From assembly GCA_043764015.1 (NCBI GenBank), contig JAYUKY010000092.1, positions 1 through 34,656 of the forward strand: DNA of 34,656 nt, written 5' to 3'. A model generated the notes under the pieces. The model was not told where the DNA came from. It worked only from the letters and a program-made list of their open reading frames with translations, and made no database searches. The position numbers and the translations under genes were made by a program. The DNA is from JANYGM01 sp043764015 (lineage in GTDB: Bacteria; Bacteroidota; Bacteroidia; Cytophagales; Thermonemataceae). Positions 33,497-34,656 of the stretch are shown one piece after another (position 1 is the first letter of the stretch; every line of letters starts with the position of its first letter).

Positions 33497-34471
33497 ATGC
33501 AAAACTTGCCTATTCGTCCTCGTAGAAACCGCCAAAATGCCACTATTCGTAGTCTTATTGAAGAAACTACATTACATAAAAAAGATTTTATTTTCCCGCT
33601 TTTTATTGCAGAAGGCACTAATCAAAAGCAAATAATTCCTTCAATGCCTAATATTTTTCGTTTTTCTATTGATTTACTTTTAGAAGAAATAAACGAATGT
33701 ATGCGCTTGGGTATCAAGGCTTTTGCACCTTTTCCTAATATTTCTGAAAATCTTAAAAATAGCACCGCAACAGAAAGTTATAACACAAATGGTTTGTTTT
33801 TAGATGCCATTACTCAAATTAAAAAAAACTTCCCTGATTGCATTTTGTTTACTGATGTAGCTCTTGACCCTTATAACTCTGACGGACACGATGGTATTGT
33901 ACATAACGGACAAATCCTAAATGATGAAACATTAGAAGTTTTGGGTAAAATGGCGTTGGCACAAGCACGTGCAGGAGCGGATTTTGTTGCACCTTCTGAT
34001 ATGATGGATGGACGTGTAGGATATTTGAGAACAGTTTTAGACCAAAATAATTTTCAAAATGTAGGGATTTTGGCATATTCTGTGAAGTACGCAAGTGCTT
34101 TTTATGGTCCTTTCCGTGATGCGTTGGCATCTGCACCCAAATTTGGTGACAAAAAAACCTACCAAATGAACCCTGCAAATGCTCGTGAGGCATTGCGTGA
34201 GGCACAATTAGACGTTTTGGAAGGTGCAGATATTATTATGGTAAAACCTGCTTTGCCATATTTGGACGTGATAAAATCTTTAAAAGATAATTTTTCTTTG
34301 CCTATTGCTGCCTACAACGTGAGCGGAGAATATGCTATGATAAAAGCCGCAGATGAAAAAGGTTGGTTAGATGGCGAAAAAGCAATGTATGAAAGTCTGA
34401 TTTCTATCAAAAGAGCAGGCGCAGACGTTATTTTGTCGTATTTTGCAAAGGAAATAGTAAAATTCTTATAA
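33497..34471 (+). CDS. hemB: Porphobilinogen synthase (delta-aminolevulinic acid dehydratase)
   Basis: 324 aa, the family length. It joins two 5-aminolevulinate molecules to porphobilinogen in haem/tetrapyrrole synthesis, in the cytoplasm. The active-site lysines are K197 (SVKYASAFYGPFRDA) and Schiff-base K250 (MVKPALPYLD). The three zinc-binding cysteines of the E. coli/human type are replaced by A122, D124 and D132 in TDVALDPYNSDGHDG, so this belongs to the zinc-independent (Mg-type) class. Conserved start MQNLPIRPRRNR. It has a promoter box upstream and a hairpin downstream. Confidence 0.95.
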   Translation: MQNLPIRPRRNRQNATIRSLIEETTLHKKDFIFPLFIAEGTNQKQIIPSMPNIFRFSIDLLLEEINECMRLGIKAFAPFPNISENLKNSTATESYNTNGLFLDAITQIKKNFPDCILFTDVALDPYNSDGHDGIVHNGQILNDETLEVLGKMALAQARAGADFVAPSDMMDGRVGYLRTVLDQNNFQNVGILAYSVKYASAFYGPFRDALASAPKFGDKKTYQMNPANAREALREAQLDVLEGADIIMVKPALPYLDVIKSLKDNFSLPIAAYNVSGEYAMIKAADEKGWLDGEKAMYESLISIKRAGADVILSYFAKEIVKFL

Positions 34472-34472
34472 A

Positions 34473-34507
34473 AACTTCCCGAAAGTTTTTTCAATTTTCG
34501 GGAAGTT
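34473..34507 (+). terminator. hemB terminator, second AACTTCCCGAAA hairpin
   Basis: AACTTCCCGAAA (34473-34484) pairs with TTTCGGGAAGTT (34496-34507), loop 11 nt, starting 2 bases after the hemB stop. It shares its stem with the hairpin at 28571. No strong T-run follows, so its terminator strength is uncertain. Confidence 0.65.
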
Positions 34508-34592
34508 AGTTGGCTATGAAGAAATTATTTTGAGTATTCTTTTTCTATCTAAATAACTTGTTACTGTAAAAGTTCCGTTGCAAAAAATGTTT

Positions 34593-34600
34593 TACCTTTG
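34593..34600 (+). promoter_or_regulatory. -7 box of the gene at the window edge
   Basis: TACCTTTG (TAnnTTTG), 32 bases before the ATG at 34632. Confidence 0.45.
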
Positions 34601-34631
34601 GTTTTTATAAAGAAAAATACAAGTGGTTAAA

Positions 34632-34656
34632 ATGACGTGGCATAAATTAAAAAATA
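34632..34656 (+). CDS. Start of a gene cut by the window edge
   Basis: ATG 34632 begins MTWHKLKN and stays open to the last base. A matching promoter box is upstream. Too short to identify. Confidence 0.4.

Overview
The window looks like chromosomal DNA of an AT-rich member of the Bacteroidota, most likely of the Cytophagales type. Evidence: a type IX secretion (T9SS) sorting domain, ClpC plus DnaJ/GrpE, DUF1573, DUF6452/DUF6048 and WbqC family proteins, a two-component-type propeller protein with a Y_Y_Y domain, a bacterial geranylgeranylglyceryl phosphate synthase, and many copies of the Bacteroidota promoter box TAnnTTTG, several with TTTG 19-22 bp upstream. Genus cannot be told from the sequence. 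No rRNA, tRNA, CRISPR array or recognisable transposase was seen.

Layout. 1-2.2 kb: the 3' remainder of a secreted beta-helix protein with a T9SS tail but no start codon. 2.4-6.2 kb: GGGP synthase with a non-ATG start, REP-like palindromes, a LemA-like membrane protein, a cysteine-rich/hotdog thioesterase fusion, phosphatidylserine decarboxylase and a DUF1573 protein. 6.3-11.8 kb (minus strand): ECF sigma/anti-sigma pair, clpC, a WbqC protein and a small membrane protein. 12-15 kb: a TPR-TM-HTH regulator, then three tiny membrane proteins, two of them paralogues. 15.1-15.4 kb: a 262-bp foldback element. 15.5-18 kb: a CtpA-type protease and a secreted unknown. 18.2-20.2 kb (minus): grpE-dnaJ. 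20.4-21.6 kb: DUF6452 lipoprotein and a frameshifted DUF6048 gene. 22-25.6 kb: a secreted unknown, a Lys/Ala-rich exported peptide, YtxH, peroxiredoxin and DUF6787. 25.6-27.7 kb: a two-gene restriction-modification system. 27.8-33 kb (minus): esterase, RRM protein, a membrane protein, a 14-repeat propeller sensor without a kinase, and a coiled-coil lipoprotein. 33.5-34.5 kb: hemB, then the start of another gene at the edge.

The genes are mostly housekeeping, envelope and protein quality control. Functional sets visible are sigma/anti-sigma, grpE-dnaJ-clpC (folding and proteolysis), methylase-endonuclease, and the two lipid enzymes GGGPS and Psd.

The most unusual structure is intergenic. About a dozen short elements have an internal 7-nt period. 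They sit flush against stop or start codons, fall into at least two sequence subfamilies, and tend to be oriented one way after genes and the opposite way before genes. Between grpE and dnaJ two arms form a long inverted repeat, and two near-identical modules follow ctpA and its neighbour joined to look-alike terminators. With the foldback element, the nested palindromes before hemB and the REP-like palindromes, they suggest a genome rich in small non-coding repeat families.
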